64,000 nt of DNA. Source: Lepturacanthus savala. Taxonomy: Eukaryota; Chordata; Actinopteri; Scombriformes; Trichiuridae. The notes beneath the pieces were generated by a model. The model saw only the letters and a program-made list of their open reading frames with translations, searched no databases and had not been told where the DNA came from. Below, piece after piece: positions 19,452 through 32,500 of this stretch (the stretch's first letter is position 1; the number at the start of each line of letters is the position of its first letter). Both the position numbers and the translations under genes were made by a program. The stretch lies in assembly GCA_030544235.1 (NCBI GenBank), contig CM060461.1, positions 1 through 64,000 of the forward strand, given 5' to 3'.

Positions 19452-20755
19452 ACACAGAATACTGAGGAAGCAGAAGACCGTGCCCTCCATCCCACTGAAC
19501 CCGGTGTGGTTTAGCCCTGAGGTAGCCCTGGCAGCTTATTGCAGATGGTACTTTTACACATAATTACTTGACCCTTGAGCAGATGCCAAAATGTGTCTTT
19601 ACTGATGATCATTCCTATCATGTTACCATGAACTCAATGGATCTCATGGTTGGGCCACTCAAGGTTGCAGAAAACAGTCTGCAAAGTCAAGTATCGCTGC
19701 CCTTTGCCTCTCAACTTCAGTGCTTGGCTCTTGATGTCCGCCATGCAGTTCTTCTGCACCTGAATGCTTAGCAGTTTTTCGTGACGACACAGGCCGCTAT
19801 GGTTTCTTTGATTCTCACTCGAGGTCAGCCACCGGTTTTCCATACCATAGCGGCACTGCAATAATGCTGACCTTCCTTGACTTCAGTGATCTGGTCGACC
19901 ACGTGCATAAGCTTTTGCAGGATCGTGGATCTTATGCCAGCTATGAGCGTATGCCTGTTTCCTTCTCCAGGGACTACAGTGATGTAACTACGGATAATGT
20001 TGCAGTCTTGTCAGAAGCTGAAACCGAACCAAGTGCGTTTCTTCTAGATGGTGACACCCTTGAACTGGGAGACGATTTGATTATCATTCCAGATGCTGCA
20101 CTGGACCAAAGCTGCGGTCAGGAGGTGTTCCAACGTACAGTTTTTCTTGAAGGAAACACCTCAGAATGTGAAGCTGACACGGTTCTCACTCCAGATGCTA
20201 TGCCAGAACCAGCATCCAACCAACTACACCAGCGTTGGTGTAGTTGTGTGAGAAAACGAAGCAGTACGTTTCAAGAGTTGGCTCGAGCAGATGCAGGAAA
20301 ACTGCACGTCGAGCAAGTGCGATCAGCAAACGTCTGCCTTCTGGTGAAAAGAGAACCACTGGCAGACGTCAGTCTGAAAAACTGCAATATGCCAGTAGAT
20401 CAGAGAGAATTTCAGGAGAAGAAGTTACAGGCAATGAGGGCAAGCTATATTCAGCATCGGCACAAAAAGAGGACTTACTTAATGAAGCGGTAGAACACTG
20501 ACCCTGTATTCCAAGCGCGTCATAAATCTTCAATGAAGTCTTGCGTTCGGAAGCAGTACAGCACCAATCTTGCTTTCCAGGAGCGGCAGAAATCACACAT
20601 TCAAATGCGGTACAAGACTGACCTTGCTTCCCGGCAACGGCAGAAATCTGCAATGAAATCTTACATCCGCAACCAGTACAGAAACAACCCTGCTTTCCAG
20701 CAGCATCAGAAGTCTTACATCCAGACACGGTAAAGCACAGACCTTGCTTTCCGGC
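19452..20755 (+). pseudogene. Helitron protein segment: cysteine-protease-like domain and charged repeats
   Basis: An acceptor (CTTTACAG) at 19451 opens a frame reading KTVPSIPLNPVWFSPEV. After a break, LEQMPKCVFTDDHSYHVTMN and, in another frame, TGRYGFFDSHSR and GTAIMLTFLDFSDLVDHVHK resemble an OTU/USP-like protease segment seen in fish Helitrons. From 19864 the frame is open for 209 codons through DRGSYASYERMPVSFSRDYS to the stop at 20493. Beyond the stop come imperfect repeats of the form RYxTDLAFQxRQKSxI (20500-20750), typical of the region just before the Rep domain. The catalytic Cys part of the protease is not visible. At least three frame changes and two stops break the gene. Confidence 0.6.
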
Positions 20756-21330
20756 AGCGCGTTGGACGAAGTTTAATCTTGATCATTGACGAGATCTCTA
20801 TAATTTCCAAGGACCTCTTTGCCTGTGCACTGGCAGTTGCAACAAATCAAAGGCAACAAGAGGCCCTTTGGAGGCATGTCAGTCTTGACGGTTGGGGACT
20901 TTTACTAGCTGCCGCCCCTTGGCAGGGCCAAGCCGCTTTGTGTGCGTGAGGATGATTTTCTTGACCTCTGGAGTTCTTTCCAGATGGTCACCTTGACGGA
21001 AATCATGTGGCAAAAGGACGACCGGTGTTTTGCTGAGCTGTTGAAAAGACTGCGCACAAAGCAGAAGAACGAACCACTTTCCGTCGACGACAAAGCTCCG
21101 CTCGAGCAGTGTGTCGTCGACACCCAACATTGTCCGGTGGATGCCCTTCACATCTTTGCGACAAACAAGGAGGTGGACGCCCACGACGCAACCACCGTTG
21201 CAGCCCTTGGGTTGACTGTCGTCAACATTCCTGCGGAGGATTATCGGAAGGATCCCCTGGGGCTTCAAGGGCAACAGGAGGGATCTGCCGGACAACATCA
21301 AAGTCGGCGCGCGACTGTTTGTCCCGTGTG
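20756..21330 (+). pseudogene. Helitron Pif1-type helicase fragment
   Basis: It starts at GRSLILIIDEISIISKDLF, which holds the DE of the Walker B motif, without the Walker A part. After a one-base frameshift near 20822 it continues LQQIKGNKRPFGGMSVLTVG, then DFY-stop-LPPLG (CAG to TAG within the usual DFYQLPP motif), REDDFLDLWSSFQMVTLTEI, HIFATNKEVDAHD and, after a second frameshift near 21260, NRRDLPDNIKVGARL. These are helicase motifs II to about V. The enzyme would unwind DNA during rolling-circle transposition, but this copy cannot work. Confidence 0.75.
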
Positions 21331-22690
21331 TGTATTGGTGTTTGTACACAGTGTTGTGTGCTAACACAGTGTGAAGCGTCTCGTGCAGTAACCATGCGAT
21401 CCTGCATGTTACACCTACTGCTGCTGGCTAGCCTTCTTAACGGAGGGTGAAAGCCAGTATATAGCCTCTCCACTACCAAGACTCCTACAGTGCCTCCCCG
21501 GGGCCATGCACGGAAACTGGGTACCTCACGGTCCCAAGCTGAACTGTATGGGGATCTTGGAGCAGCAGTGGGCCCCAGAGACGCGGCATCCAGGACCACC
21601 ACTGTGGACAAGTCCTGGTGTCCTTCAACCACTGTCCCAGCTAAGGGCCCTACAGCCTGGTAACATGTGATGTTGGCTGAGGTTGGAAGTTCCACACATA
21701 CAGAAACAAGGTGAGTAAAATATTTGATGTTCATTTCACTGATGATTCTTCACTAAATGACGATATTGATAGTTTTAACCTGATGTTGGTTTGTTTTTTT
21801 TTCTCCCTGACTCTCCAATTCCTGTGAGATGACTGCTCAATATAACCTGACTGCTTGAAGAAGGATTAAAGTACAACTTACAAGTCACGCCCACATCAGC
21901 CTCTACAGGAATCTCATCCTGCCGAAAGTAAGACTCATTTCAGATTGTCTATCACCAAATACTGTCATACCTGCAAACATTAACACTAAATGTTTTATTC
22001 TTTTTGTCTTTAAGTGCTGCTGACAAGTTCATGGTGTGCCAAATCCAGCTGATGACTGTCCAGGTTCAAACAACCTAAAACATTACAACAACACACACAG
22101 AGGAGAAGAGAAGATATTAAGATTTCATACTGGTGAGGAGAACGGACAGAGAGATGCTCAGTTGCAGTCTCCAACCCGCTCTAACCATATCTCTGCCAGA
22201 ACCCTCTTTATTTCCTTAGGGTGGTCCCTAGTTACATGATGTTGTTGCTTCTAAGGGGAGGGGGAATGGCCAGCAACAACATAAACTGTCGTAAACGTCT
22301 AACTAATACAAGGTTTTGTTTTCCTTTCTCTAGAATGTAAACAGGTCAGCTAAATTCCTAAGTTAGGTAGGTATTCTTGTCATTACGACAGGAACCTGGT
22401 AAAATCATTGAACAGTTGGAAGGAAGTTCAGATCTTGGTCAAGTCAACAGCTGCAACATCTCCATTGTCCACCTGGAAGATACACACACAAACTTATACT
22501 GTCATGTTATGCAGAACAAAGAATAAAAGAATGGAAATAAGTAAATATGGGATAACTTATATCCCATATGACCACGTTGACTTACTGTGGAGAAACATGA
22601 AGTAGGAGTAGAGAACAAGCAAGACTTATTAGTCATTTTATAATCTGCTTGGTTGTTGTTTTTCCAGTTAATGCATCTACACTGTAATAT
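21331..22690. other. noncoding, no gene seen
   Basis: No recognised family on either strand. Some acceptor-like and donor-like words occur, such as ACAAG|GTGAGT near 21712, so leftover exons of the neighbouring relic are possible. Confidence 0.35.
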
Positions 22691-23372
22691 CACTAAAGAA
22701 TTTTAATGGTCATTGATAGTAACTGGTCTGCTCACTTTACCACCTTCTACAGCGGCTCCACTGACAGCATCCTGACCTACAACATCACTTCCTGGTTCAG
22801 GAGCTGTAGTTTCCATGGACAACAAAAACAGCCAATTAGGACTGATGAAGACTGCCTACAGAACCGTTGCTGCTCCTGTCTCATCCTGATGGCGCTCTAC
22901 CAACAGCAATGCATTCACACAGCTACCTCCGCCATCAAATACCCACTCCACCCTTCACTATGATCAACAGGTTTTACAAGCTGTAGGGCTTCAAGTGGAC
23001 TGAATCCCCCCCACACACACACTCACTGATACCCTGAACCCCCCAAACACACACCACCCCCCCAGCTGGACAACAACCAAGGACAAGGTTTGAACTGATT
23101 TAAGGACATGTCTGAATTACTTAAACAGCACTGGATTGGAGACATTGAAGCACCTTTTACTGAACCTCTGAAATTATTTGGTTATTAATGCTGTGAAATA
23201 CTGTTTTTAAATATGTGATTGAAAATATATTTTTTTATAGATAGAATTTTTTAGTAATCATTTAATCACCATTTTTTATGTAATGTCAATGATGAGAAGC
23301 AATTTAATTTCAGACTGAATGTAAATGTGGAGTGAAATGACAATAAAGTGAACTTTGAATCTAGAATCTAAT
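22691..23372 (+). mobile_element. 3' end of a Rex1/CR1-like LINE
   Basis: The plus-strand translation near 22745 reads FYSGSTDSILTYNITSWFRS, similar to the C-terminal end of CR1/Rex1-type reverse transcriptases (YRxxIESILTxxITxWF). It then breaks down into frameshifted sequence. The 3' end has GACAATAAAGTGAACTTTG and a GAATCTAGAATCT tail (to about 23370), the short-repeat tail usual for this group. It is heavily 5' truncated. Confidence 0.55.
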
Positions 23373-23756
23373 GTCTGAGGATTTTAATAACATACATAGA
23401 TGTACTGTGACGGTTTTAGGTTAAGTATGTTATACATGGATATTAATACATTAGATATAGATATTTTATGCAACTGACATAAATACATGAATAAATTAAT
23501 TTAAATAAAATAATGTATTAAGGAGGTATATAGCTACATATCAAAGACATGGCATCTCATAAGAATACCCTCCTCAATGATGATGTTGGAAAATATCTTA
23601 GATGATAAAATTCAGAATTTTTGAGTTAGAAGCAGTGGCCTTCTGTCGCCTTTGTGCTGTTCTTGTAATAACCCCAGTGGTGACCTTAATGCCAAAAGAA
23701 TTTCACTTTGTTACTATAGATGTCTGGATTCTGGATGTCTGGAAAACAATATCGGA
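23373..23756. other. unique flank of the satellite array
   Basis: AT-rich DNA between the LINE tail and the first satellite monomer. No gene seen. Confidence 0.4.
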
Positions 23757-24977
23757 CTTTCCCAGGTGAATTTCTAATCCAAAACTATACCATTGCACAT
23801 AAAATAAAAGGTAAATAAGATTTTCTGTAAAAAAATATTGCACTGATTAGGCCGACATAGCTTTCTATCTTATTGTGCTCTTCAGACTGAGAGAAAGATT
23901 CTGGAGCCATAAAAACTTTAAAACATGAACCACATGAAAACAATAGCTTTTCCAGGTGAAATTGTAATCCAAAACTATGCCATTTTACGTAAAGTAAAAG
24001 GTAAACAAGATTTTCTGTAAAAATATTGCACTGATTTAGACGTACATGGCTTTTTACCTCATTGTGCTCTTCCGACCGAGAGAATGCATATGGAGCAATA
24101 AAAACTTTAAAACACAAACCACATGAAAACAATAGCTTTTCCAGGTGAATTTCTGATCCAAAACTATACCATTTTACATATAGTAAAAGGTAAATAAGAT
24201 TTTCTGTAAAAATATTGTACTGATTTAGGCCTACATAGCTTTTTGTCTTTTTGTGCTCTTCCGACCGAGAGAATGCATGTGGAGCGATAAAAATTTTAAA
24301 ACACAAACAACATGAAAACAATAGCTTTTCCAGGTGAATTTCTGATCCAAAATATACCATTTTACATATAGTAAATGGTAAATGAGATTTTCTGTAAAAA
24401 TATTGTACTGATTTAGGCCTACATAGCTTTTTGTCTTTTTGTGCTCTTCCGACCGAGAGAATGCATATGGAGCGATAAAAATTTAAAAACACAAACCACA
24501 TGAAAACAATAGCTTTTCCAGGTGAATTTCTGATCCCAAACTATACCATTTTACATATAGTAAATGGTAAATGAAATTTTCTGTAAAAATATTGTACTGA
24601 TTTAGGCCTACATAGCTTTTTGTCTTTTTGTGCTCTTCCGACCGAGAGAATGCATATGGAGCAATAAAAACTTTAAAACACAAACCACATGAAAACAATA
24701 GCTTTTCCAGGTGAATTTCTGATCCAAAACTATACCATTTTACATATAGTAAATGGTAAATGAGATTTTCTGTAAAAATATTGTACTGATTTAGGCCTAC
24801 ATAGCTTTTTGTCTTTTTGTGCTCTTCCGACCGAGAGAATGCATATGGAGTAATAAAAACTTTAAAACACAAACCACATGAAAGCAATAGCTTTTCCAGG
24901 TGAATTTCTGATCTAAAACTATACCATTTTACATATAGTAAAAGGTAAATACGATTTTCTGTAAAAATATTGTACTG
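23757..24977 (-). repeat. 189-bp satellite, left arm, outer part
   Basis: About six monomers in minus orientation, each containing the reverse complement of the array unit (for example AAACACAAACCACATGAAAA near 24109, 24298 and 24675, spaced about 189). The outermost two are the most diverged: they carry extra bases and substitutions (DYSFSQSEEHNKIE-like translations), as is usual at array edges. The copy is split from the next block by a SINE. Confidence 0.9.
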
Positions 24978-25346
24978 GGGCGACACGGTGGCGCAGGGGT
25001 TAGCGCTGTTGCCTCACAGCAAGAAGGTGGCAGGTTCAAGACCTCCTTGGTCCTGGGTCTGGGACCTTTCTGTGTGTAGTTTGCATGTTCTCCCCGTGTC
25101 TGCGTGGGTTTTCACCGGGTACTCCAGCTTCCTCCCACAGTCCAAAAACATGCTCAGGTTAATTGGCAACTCTAAATTGCCCGTAGGTGTGAGTGTGTGA
25201 GTGAATGGTGTGTGTGCCCCACGATTGGCTGGCGACCATCTGGGGTGTATCCCTGCCTCTCGCCGTAACGCGCTGGGATAGGCTCCAGCAGACCCCCTGC
25301 GACCCTAATGAGGAATAAGCAGGTATAGAAAATGACTGACTGACTG
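24978..25346 (+). mobile_element. tRNA-headed SINE in the satellite
   Basis: The head has a pol III A box (TGGCGCAGGGG) and B box (GGTTCAAGACC) in the usual spacing. A fish-wide SINE/LINE body follows (GTTTGCATGTTCTCCCCGTG and TAAATTGCCCGTAGGTGTGA), then GGAATAAGCAGGTATAGAAA and a (GACT)n tail. The 12-bp target duplication AATATTGTACTG is present at 24966-24977 and 25347-25358. It inserted into one monomer of the left arm and is not seen in other monomers. The tail sequence resembles RTE-type LINE ends, which suggests its mobilising partner. Confidence 0.85.
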
Positions 25347-26487
25347 AATATTGTACTGATTTAGGCCTACATAGCATTTTGTCTTTTTGTGCTCTTCAGA
25401 CCGAGAGAATGCATATGGAGCAATACAAAATTTAAAACAGAAACCACATGAAAACAATAGCGTTTCCAGGTGAATTTCTGATCCAAAACTATACCATTTT
25501 ACATACAGTAAATGGTAAATGAGATTTTCTGTAAAAAATATTGTACTGATTTAGGAGTACATAGCTTTTTGTCTTTTTGTGCTCTTCTGACCGAGAGAAT
25601 GAATATGGAGCAATAAAAACTTTAAAACACAAACCACATGAAAACAATAGCTTTTCCAGGTGAATTTCTGATCCAAAACTATACAATTTCACATAAAGTA
25701 AAAGGTAAATAAGATTTTCTATAAAAATATTGTACTGATTTAGGCCTACATAGCATTTTGTCTTTTTGTGCTCTTCAGACCGAGAGAATGCATATGGAGC
25801 AATAAAAATTTTAAAACACAAACCACATGAAAACAATAGCTGTTCCAGGTGAATTTCTGATCCAAAACTATACCATTTTACATATAGTAAAAGGTAAATA
25901 AGATTTTCTGTAAAAATATTGTACTGATTTAGGCCTCCATAGCATTTTGTCTTTTTGTGCTCTTCAGACCGAGAGAATGCATATGGAGCAATAAAAACTT
26001 TAAAACACAAACCACATGAAAACAATAGCTTTTCCAGGTGAATTTCTGATCCAAAACTATTCCATTTTACATATAGTAAATGATGAATGAGATTTTCTGT
26101 AAAAATATTGTACTGATTTAGGCCTACATAGCTTTTTGTCTTTTTGTGCTCTTCCGACCGAGAGAATGCATATGGAGCAATAAAAACTTTAAAACACAAA
26201 CCACATGAAAACAATAGGTTTTCCAGGTGAATTTCTGATCCAAAACTATACCATTTTACATATAGTAAATGGTGAATGAGATTTTCTGTAAAAAATATTG
26301 TACTGATTTAGGCTTACATAGCTTTTTGTCTTTTGGGGCTCTTCAGACCGAGAGAATGCATATCGAGCAATCAAAATTTTAAAACACAAACCACATGAAA
26401 ACAATAGCTTCTCCAGGTGAATTTCTCATCCAAAACTATACCATTTCACATAAAGTACAAGGTAAATAAGATTTTCTGTAAAAAATC
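25347..26487 (-). repeat. 189-bp satellite, left arm, inner part
   Basis: About six monomers in minus orientation. On the minus strand they translate as 63-residue units with SFGSEIHLEKLLFSCGLCFK and SEEHKKTKCYVGLNQYN. Minor A-run length changes (AAAAAATATTG at about 25535) shift the frame in places. Confidence 0.92.
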
Positions 26488-26510
26488 TTACACAATCTGT
26501 CACAAAAAGA
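26480..26510. other. inversion junction of the satellite array
   Basis: Left of here monomers read in minus orientation and end at GATTTTCTGTAAAAAATC. After the short unmatched TTACACAATCTGT, the plus orientation begins at CACAAAAAGACAAAATGCG. The two arms do not meet at the same monomer position, so this is not a simple palindrome. Confidence 0.85.
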
Positions 26511-29500
26511 CAAAATGCGTAGGCCTAAATCAGTACAATCCTTTTACAGAAAATCTCATTTATCATTTACTATATGTAAAATGGTATAGTTTTGGATCAG
26601 AAATTCACCTGTAAAAGCTATTGTTTTCATGTGGTTTGTGTTTTAAAGTTTTTATTGCTCCATATGCATTCTCTCGGTCTGAAGAGCACAAAAACACAAA
26701 ATGCTATGTAGGCCTAAATCAGTACAATATTTTTACAGAAAATCTTATTTATCTTTTACTATATGTAAAATGGTATAGTTTTGGATCAAAAATTCACCTG
26801 GAAAAGGTATTGTTTTCATGTGGTTTGTGTTTTAAAGTTTTTATTGCTCCATATGCATTCTCTCGGTCTGAAGAGCACAAAAAGACAAAATGCTATGTAG
26901 GCCTAAATCAGTACAATATTTTTACAGAAAATCTTATTTACCTTTTACTTTATGTGAAATGGTATACTTTTGGATCAGAAATTCACTTGGAAAAGCTATT
27001 GTTTTCATGTGGTTTGAATTTTAAAGTTTTTATTGCTCCATATGCATTCTCTCGGTCTGAAGAGCACAAAAAGACAAAATGCTATGTAGGCCTAAATCAG
27101 TACAATATTTTTACAGAAAATCTTATTTACCTTTTACTATCTGTAAAATGGTATAGTTTTGGATCAGAAATTCACCTGGAAAAGCTATTGTTTTCATGTG
27201 GTTTGTGTTTTAAAGTTTTTATTGCTCCATGTGCATTCTCTCGGTCTGAAGAGCACAAAAACACAAAATGCTATGTAGGCCTAAATCAGTACAATATTTT
27301 TACAGAACATCTTATTTATCTTTTACTATATGTAAAATGGTATAGTTTTGGATCAGAAATTCACCTAGAAAAGCTATTGTTTTCATGTGGTTTGTGTTTT
27401 AAAGTTTTTATTGCTCCATGAGCATTCTCTCGGTCTGAAGAGCACAAAAACACAAAATGCTATGTAGGCCTAAATCAGTACAATATTTTTACAGAAAATC
27501 TTATTTATCTTTTACTATATGTAAAATGGTATAGTTTTGGATCAAAAATTCACCTGGAAAAGGTATTGTTTTCATGTGGTTTGTGTTTTAAAGTTTTTAT
27601 TGCTCCATATGCATTCTCTCGGTCTGAAGAGCACAAAAAGACAAAATGCTATGTAGGCCTAAATCAGTACAATATTTCTACAGAAAATCTTATTTACCTT
27701 TTACTATCTGTAAAATGGTATAGTTTTGGATCAGAAATTCACCTGGAAAAGCTATTGTTTTCATGTGGTTTGTGTTTTAAAGTTTTTATTGCTCCATGTG
27801 CATTCTATCGGTCTGAAGAGCACAAAAACACAAAATGCTATGTAGGCCTAAATCAGTACAATATTTTTACAGAAAATCTTATTTATCTTTTACTATATGT
27901 AAAATGGTATAGTTTTGGATCAAAAATTCACCTGGAAAAGGTATTGTTTTCATGTGGTTTGTGTTTTAAAGTTTTTATTGCTCCATATGCATTCTCTCGG
28001 TCTGAAGAGCACAAAAAGACAAAATGCTATGTAGGCCTAAATCAGTACAATATTTTTACAGAAAATCTTATTTACCTTTTACTTTATGTGAAATGGTATA
28101 CTTTTGGATCAGAAATTCACTTGGAAAATCTATTGTTTTCATGTGGTTTGTGTTTTAAAGTTTTTATTGCTCCATGTGCATTCTCTCGGTCTGAAGAGCA
28201 CAAAAACACAAAATGCTATGTAGGCCTAAATCAGTACAATATTTTTACAGAACATCTTATTTATCTTTTACTATATGTAAAATGGTATAGTTTTGGATCA
28301 GAAATTCACCTAGAAAAGCTATTGTTTTCATGTGGTTTGTGTTTTAAAGTTTTTATTGCTCCATGAGCATTCTCTCGGTCTGAAGAGCACAAAAACACAA
28401 AATGCTATGTAGGCCTAAATCAGTACAATATTTTTACAGAAAATCTTATTTATCTTTTACTATATGTAAAATGGTATAGTTTTGGATCAAAAATTCACCT
28501 GGAAAAGGTATTGTTTTCATGTGGTTTGTGTTTTAAAGTTTTTATTGCTCCATATGCATTCTCTCGGTCTGAAGAGCACAAAAAGACAAAATGCTATGTA
28601 GGCCTAAATCAGTACAATATTTTTACAGAAAATCTTATTTACCTTTTACTTTATGTGAAATGGTATACTTTTGGATCAGAAATTCACTTGGAAAAGCTAT
28701 TGTTTTCATGTGGTTTGTGTTTTAAAGTTTTTATTGCTCCATAGGCATTCTCTCGGTCGGAAGAGCACAAAAAGACAAAATGCTATGTAGGCCTACATCA
28801 GTACAATATTTTTACAGAAAATCTTATTTACCTTTTATTTTATGTGAAATGGTATAGTTTTGGATCAGAAATTCACCTGGAAAAGCTATTGTTTTCATGT
28901 GGTTTGAGTTTTAAAGTTTTTATTGCTCCATATGCATTCTCTCGGTCTGAAGAGCACAAAAAGACAAAATGCTATGTAGGCCTAAATCAGTACAATATTT
29001 TTACAGAAAATCTTATTTACCTTTTACTTTATGTGAAATGGTATACTTTTGGATCAGAAATTCACTTGGAAAATCTATTGTTTTCATGTGGTTTGTGTTT
29101 TAAAGTTTTTATTGCTCCATGTGCATTCTCTCGGTCTGAAGAGCACAAAAACACAAAATGCTATGTAGGCCTAAATCAGTACAATATTTTTACAGAACAT
29201 CTTATTTATCTTTTACTATATGTAAAATGGTATAGTTTTGGATCAGAAATTCACCTAGAAAAGCTATTGTTTTCATGTGGTTTGTGTTTTAAAGTTTTTA
29301 TTGCTCCATGAGCATTCTCTCGGTCTGAAGAGCACAAAAACACAAAATGCTATGTAGGCCTAAATCAGTACAATATTTTTACAGAAAATCTTATTTATCT
29401 TTTACTATATGTAAAATGGTATAGTTTTGGATCAAAAATTCACCTGGAAAAGGTATTGTTTTCATGTGGTTTGTGTTTTAAAGTTTTTATTGCTCCATAT

Positions 29501-32500
29501 GCATTCTCTCGGTCTGAAGAGCACAAAAAGACAAAATGCTATGTAGGCCTAAATCAGTACAATATTTTTACAGAAAATCTTATTTATCTTTTACTATATG
29601 TAAAATGGTATAGTTTTGGATCAAAAATTCACCTGGAAAAGGTATTGTTTTCATGTGGTTTGTGTTTTAAAGTTTTTATTGCTCCATATGCATTCTCTCG
29701 GTCTGAAGAGCACAAAAAGACAAAATGCTATGTAGGCCTAAATCAGTACAATATTTTTACAGAAAATCTTATTTACCTTTTACTTTATGTGAAATGGTAT
29801 ACTTTTGGATCAGAAACTCACTTGGAAAATCTATTGTTTTCATGTGGTTTGTGTTTTAAAGTTTTTATTGCTCCATATGCATTCTCTCGGTCGGAAGAGC
29901 ACAAAAAGACAAAATGCTATGTAGGCCTACATCAGTACAATATTTTTACAGAAAATCTTATTTACCTTTTATTTTATGTGAAATGGTATACTTTTGGATC
30001 AGAAATTCACTTGGAAAAGCTATTGTTTTCATGTGGTTTGTGTTTTAAAGTTTTTATTGCTCCATATGCATTCTCTCGGTCTGAAGAGCACAAAAAGACA
30101 AAATGCTATGTAGGCCTAAATCAGTACAATATTTTTACAGAAAATCTTATTTACCTTTTATTTTATGTGAAATGGTATACTTTTGGATCAGAAATTCACC
30201 TGGAAAAGCTATTGTTTTCACGTGGTTTGAGTTTTAAAGTTTTTATTGCTCCATATGCATTCTCTCGGTCGGAAGAGCACAAAAAGACAAAATGCTATGT
30301 AGGCCTAAATCAGTACAATATTTTTACAGAAAATCTTATTTACCTTTTACTTTATGTGAAATGGTATACTTTTGGATCAGAAATTCACTTGGAAAAGCTA
30401 TTGTTTTCATGTGGTTTGTGTTTTAAAGTTTTTATTGCTCCATAGGCATTCTCTCGGTCGGAAGAGCACAAAAAGACAAAATGCTATGTAGGCCTACATC
30501 AGTACAATATTTTTACAGAAAATCTTATTTACCTTTTATTTTATGTGAAATGGTATAGTTTTGGATCAGAAATTCACCTGGAAAAGCTATTGTTTTCATG
30601 TGGTTTGAGTTTTAAAGTTTTTATTGCTCCATATGCATTCTCTCGGTCTGAAGAGCACAAAAAGACAAAATGCTATGTAGGCCTAAATCAGTACAATATT
30701 TTTACAGAAAATCTTATTTACCTTTTACTTTATGTGAAATGGTATACTTTTGGATCAGAAATTCACTTGGAAAATCTATTGTTTTCATGTGGTTTGTGTT
30801 TTAAAGTTTTTATTGCTCCATGTGCATTCTCTCGGTCTGAAGAGCACAAAAACACAAAATGCTATGTAGGCCTAAATCAGTACAATATTTTTACAGAACA
30901 TCTTATTTATCTTTTACTATATGTAAAATGGTATAGTTTTGGATCAGAAATTCACCTAGAAAAGCTATTGTTTTCATGTGGTTTGTGTTTTAAAGTTTTT
31001 ATTGCTCCATGAGCATTCTCTCGGTCTGAAGAGCACAAAAACACAAAATGCTATGTAGGCCTAAATCAGTACAATATTTTTACAGAAAATCTTATTTATC
31101 TTTTACTATATGTAAAATGGTATAGTTTTGGATCAAAAATTCACCTGGAAAAGGTATTGTTTTCATGTGGTTTGTGTTTTAAAGTTTTTATTGCTCCATA
31201 TGCATTCTCTCGGTCTGAAGAGCACAAAAAGACAAAATGCTATGTAGGCCTAAATCAGTACAATATTTTTACAGAAAATCTTATTTACCTTTTACTTTAT
31301 GTGAAATGGTATACTTTTGGATCAGAAATTCACTTGGAAAAGCTATTGTTTTCATGTGGTTTGTGTTTTAAAGTTTTTATTGCTCCATAGGCATTCTCTC
31401 GGTCGGAAGAGCACAAAAAGACAAAATGCTATGTAGGCCTACATCAGTACAATATTTTTACAGAAAATCTTATTTACCTTTTGTTTTATGTGGAATGGTA
31501 TAGTTTTGGATCAGAAATTCACCTGGAAAAGCTATTGTTTTCATGTGGTTTGAGTTTTAAAGTTTTTATTGCTCCATATGCATTCTCTCGGTCTGAAGAG
31601 CACAAAAAGACAAAATGCTATGTAGGCCTAAATCAGTACAATATTTTTACAGAAAATCTTATTTACCTTTTACTTTATGTGAAATGGTATACTTTTGGAT
31701 CAGAAACTCACTTGGAAAATCTATTGTTTTCATGTGGTTTGTGTTTTAAAGTTTTTATTGCTCCATATGCATTCTCTCGGTCGGAAGAGCACAAAAAGAC
31801 AAAATGCTATGTAGGCCTACATCAGTACAATATTTTTACAGAAAATCTTATTTACCTTTTATTTTATGTGAAATGGTATACTTTTGGATCAGAAATTCAC
31901 TTGGAAAAGCTATTGTTTTCATGTGGTTTGTGTTTTAAAGTTTTTATTGCTCCATATGCATTCTCTCGGTCTGAAGAGCACAAAAAGACAAAATGCTATG
32001 TAGGCCTAAATCAGTACAATATTTTTACAGAAAATCTTATTTACCTTTTATTTTATGTGAAATGGTATACTTTTGGATCAGAAATTCACCTGGAAAAGCT
32101 ATTGTTTTCACGTGGTTTGAGTTTTAAAGTTTTTATTGCTCCATATGCATTCTCTCGGTCGGAAGAGCACAAAAAGACAAAATGCTATGTAGGCCTACAT
32201 CAGTACAATATTTTTACAGAAAATCTTATTTACCTTTTATTTTATGTGAAATGGTATACTTTTGGATCAGAAATTCACTTGGAAAAGCTATTGTTTTCAT
32301 GTGGTTTGTGTTTTAAAGTTTTTATTGCTCCATATGCATTCTCTCGGTCTGAAGAGCACAAAAAGACAAAATGCTATGTAGGCCTAAATCAGTACAATAT
32401 TTTTACAGAAAATCTTATTTACCTTTTATTTTATGTGAAATGGTATACTTTTGGATCAGAAATTCACCTGGAAAAGCTATTGTTTTCACGTGGTTTGAGT

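Larger units (their letters stand above)
17498..21330 (+). mobile_element. Helitron relic, internally deleted
   Basis: Plus-strand order: spliced exons with an SGNH-like domain, a cysteine-protease-like segment, tandem charged repeats, then the middle and C-terminal part of a Pif1-type helicase. I recognise this order from large fish Helitron proteins, where a Helitron_like_N (Rep/HUH) domain and the start of the helicase should lie between the repeats and the Walker B motif. That central block is absent, with the joint near 20755. Terminal TC and CTRR/hairpin ends were not resolved. Confidence 0.65.

Noticed and set aside
24978..25060. A tRNA gene at the SINE head
   Set aside because: A and B boxes are present, but a full cloverleaf was not apparent, and the sequence continues into a SINE body with tail and target duplication.
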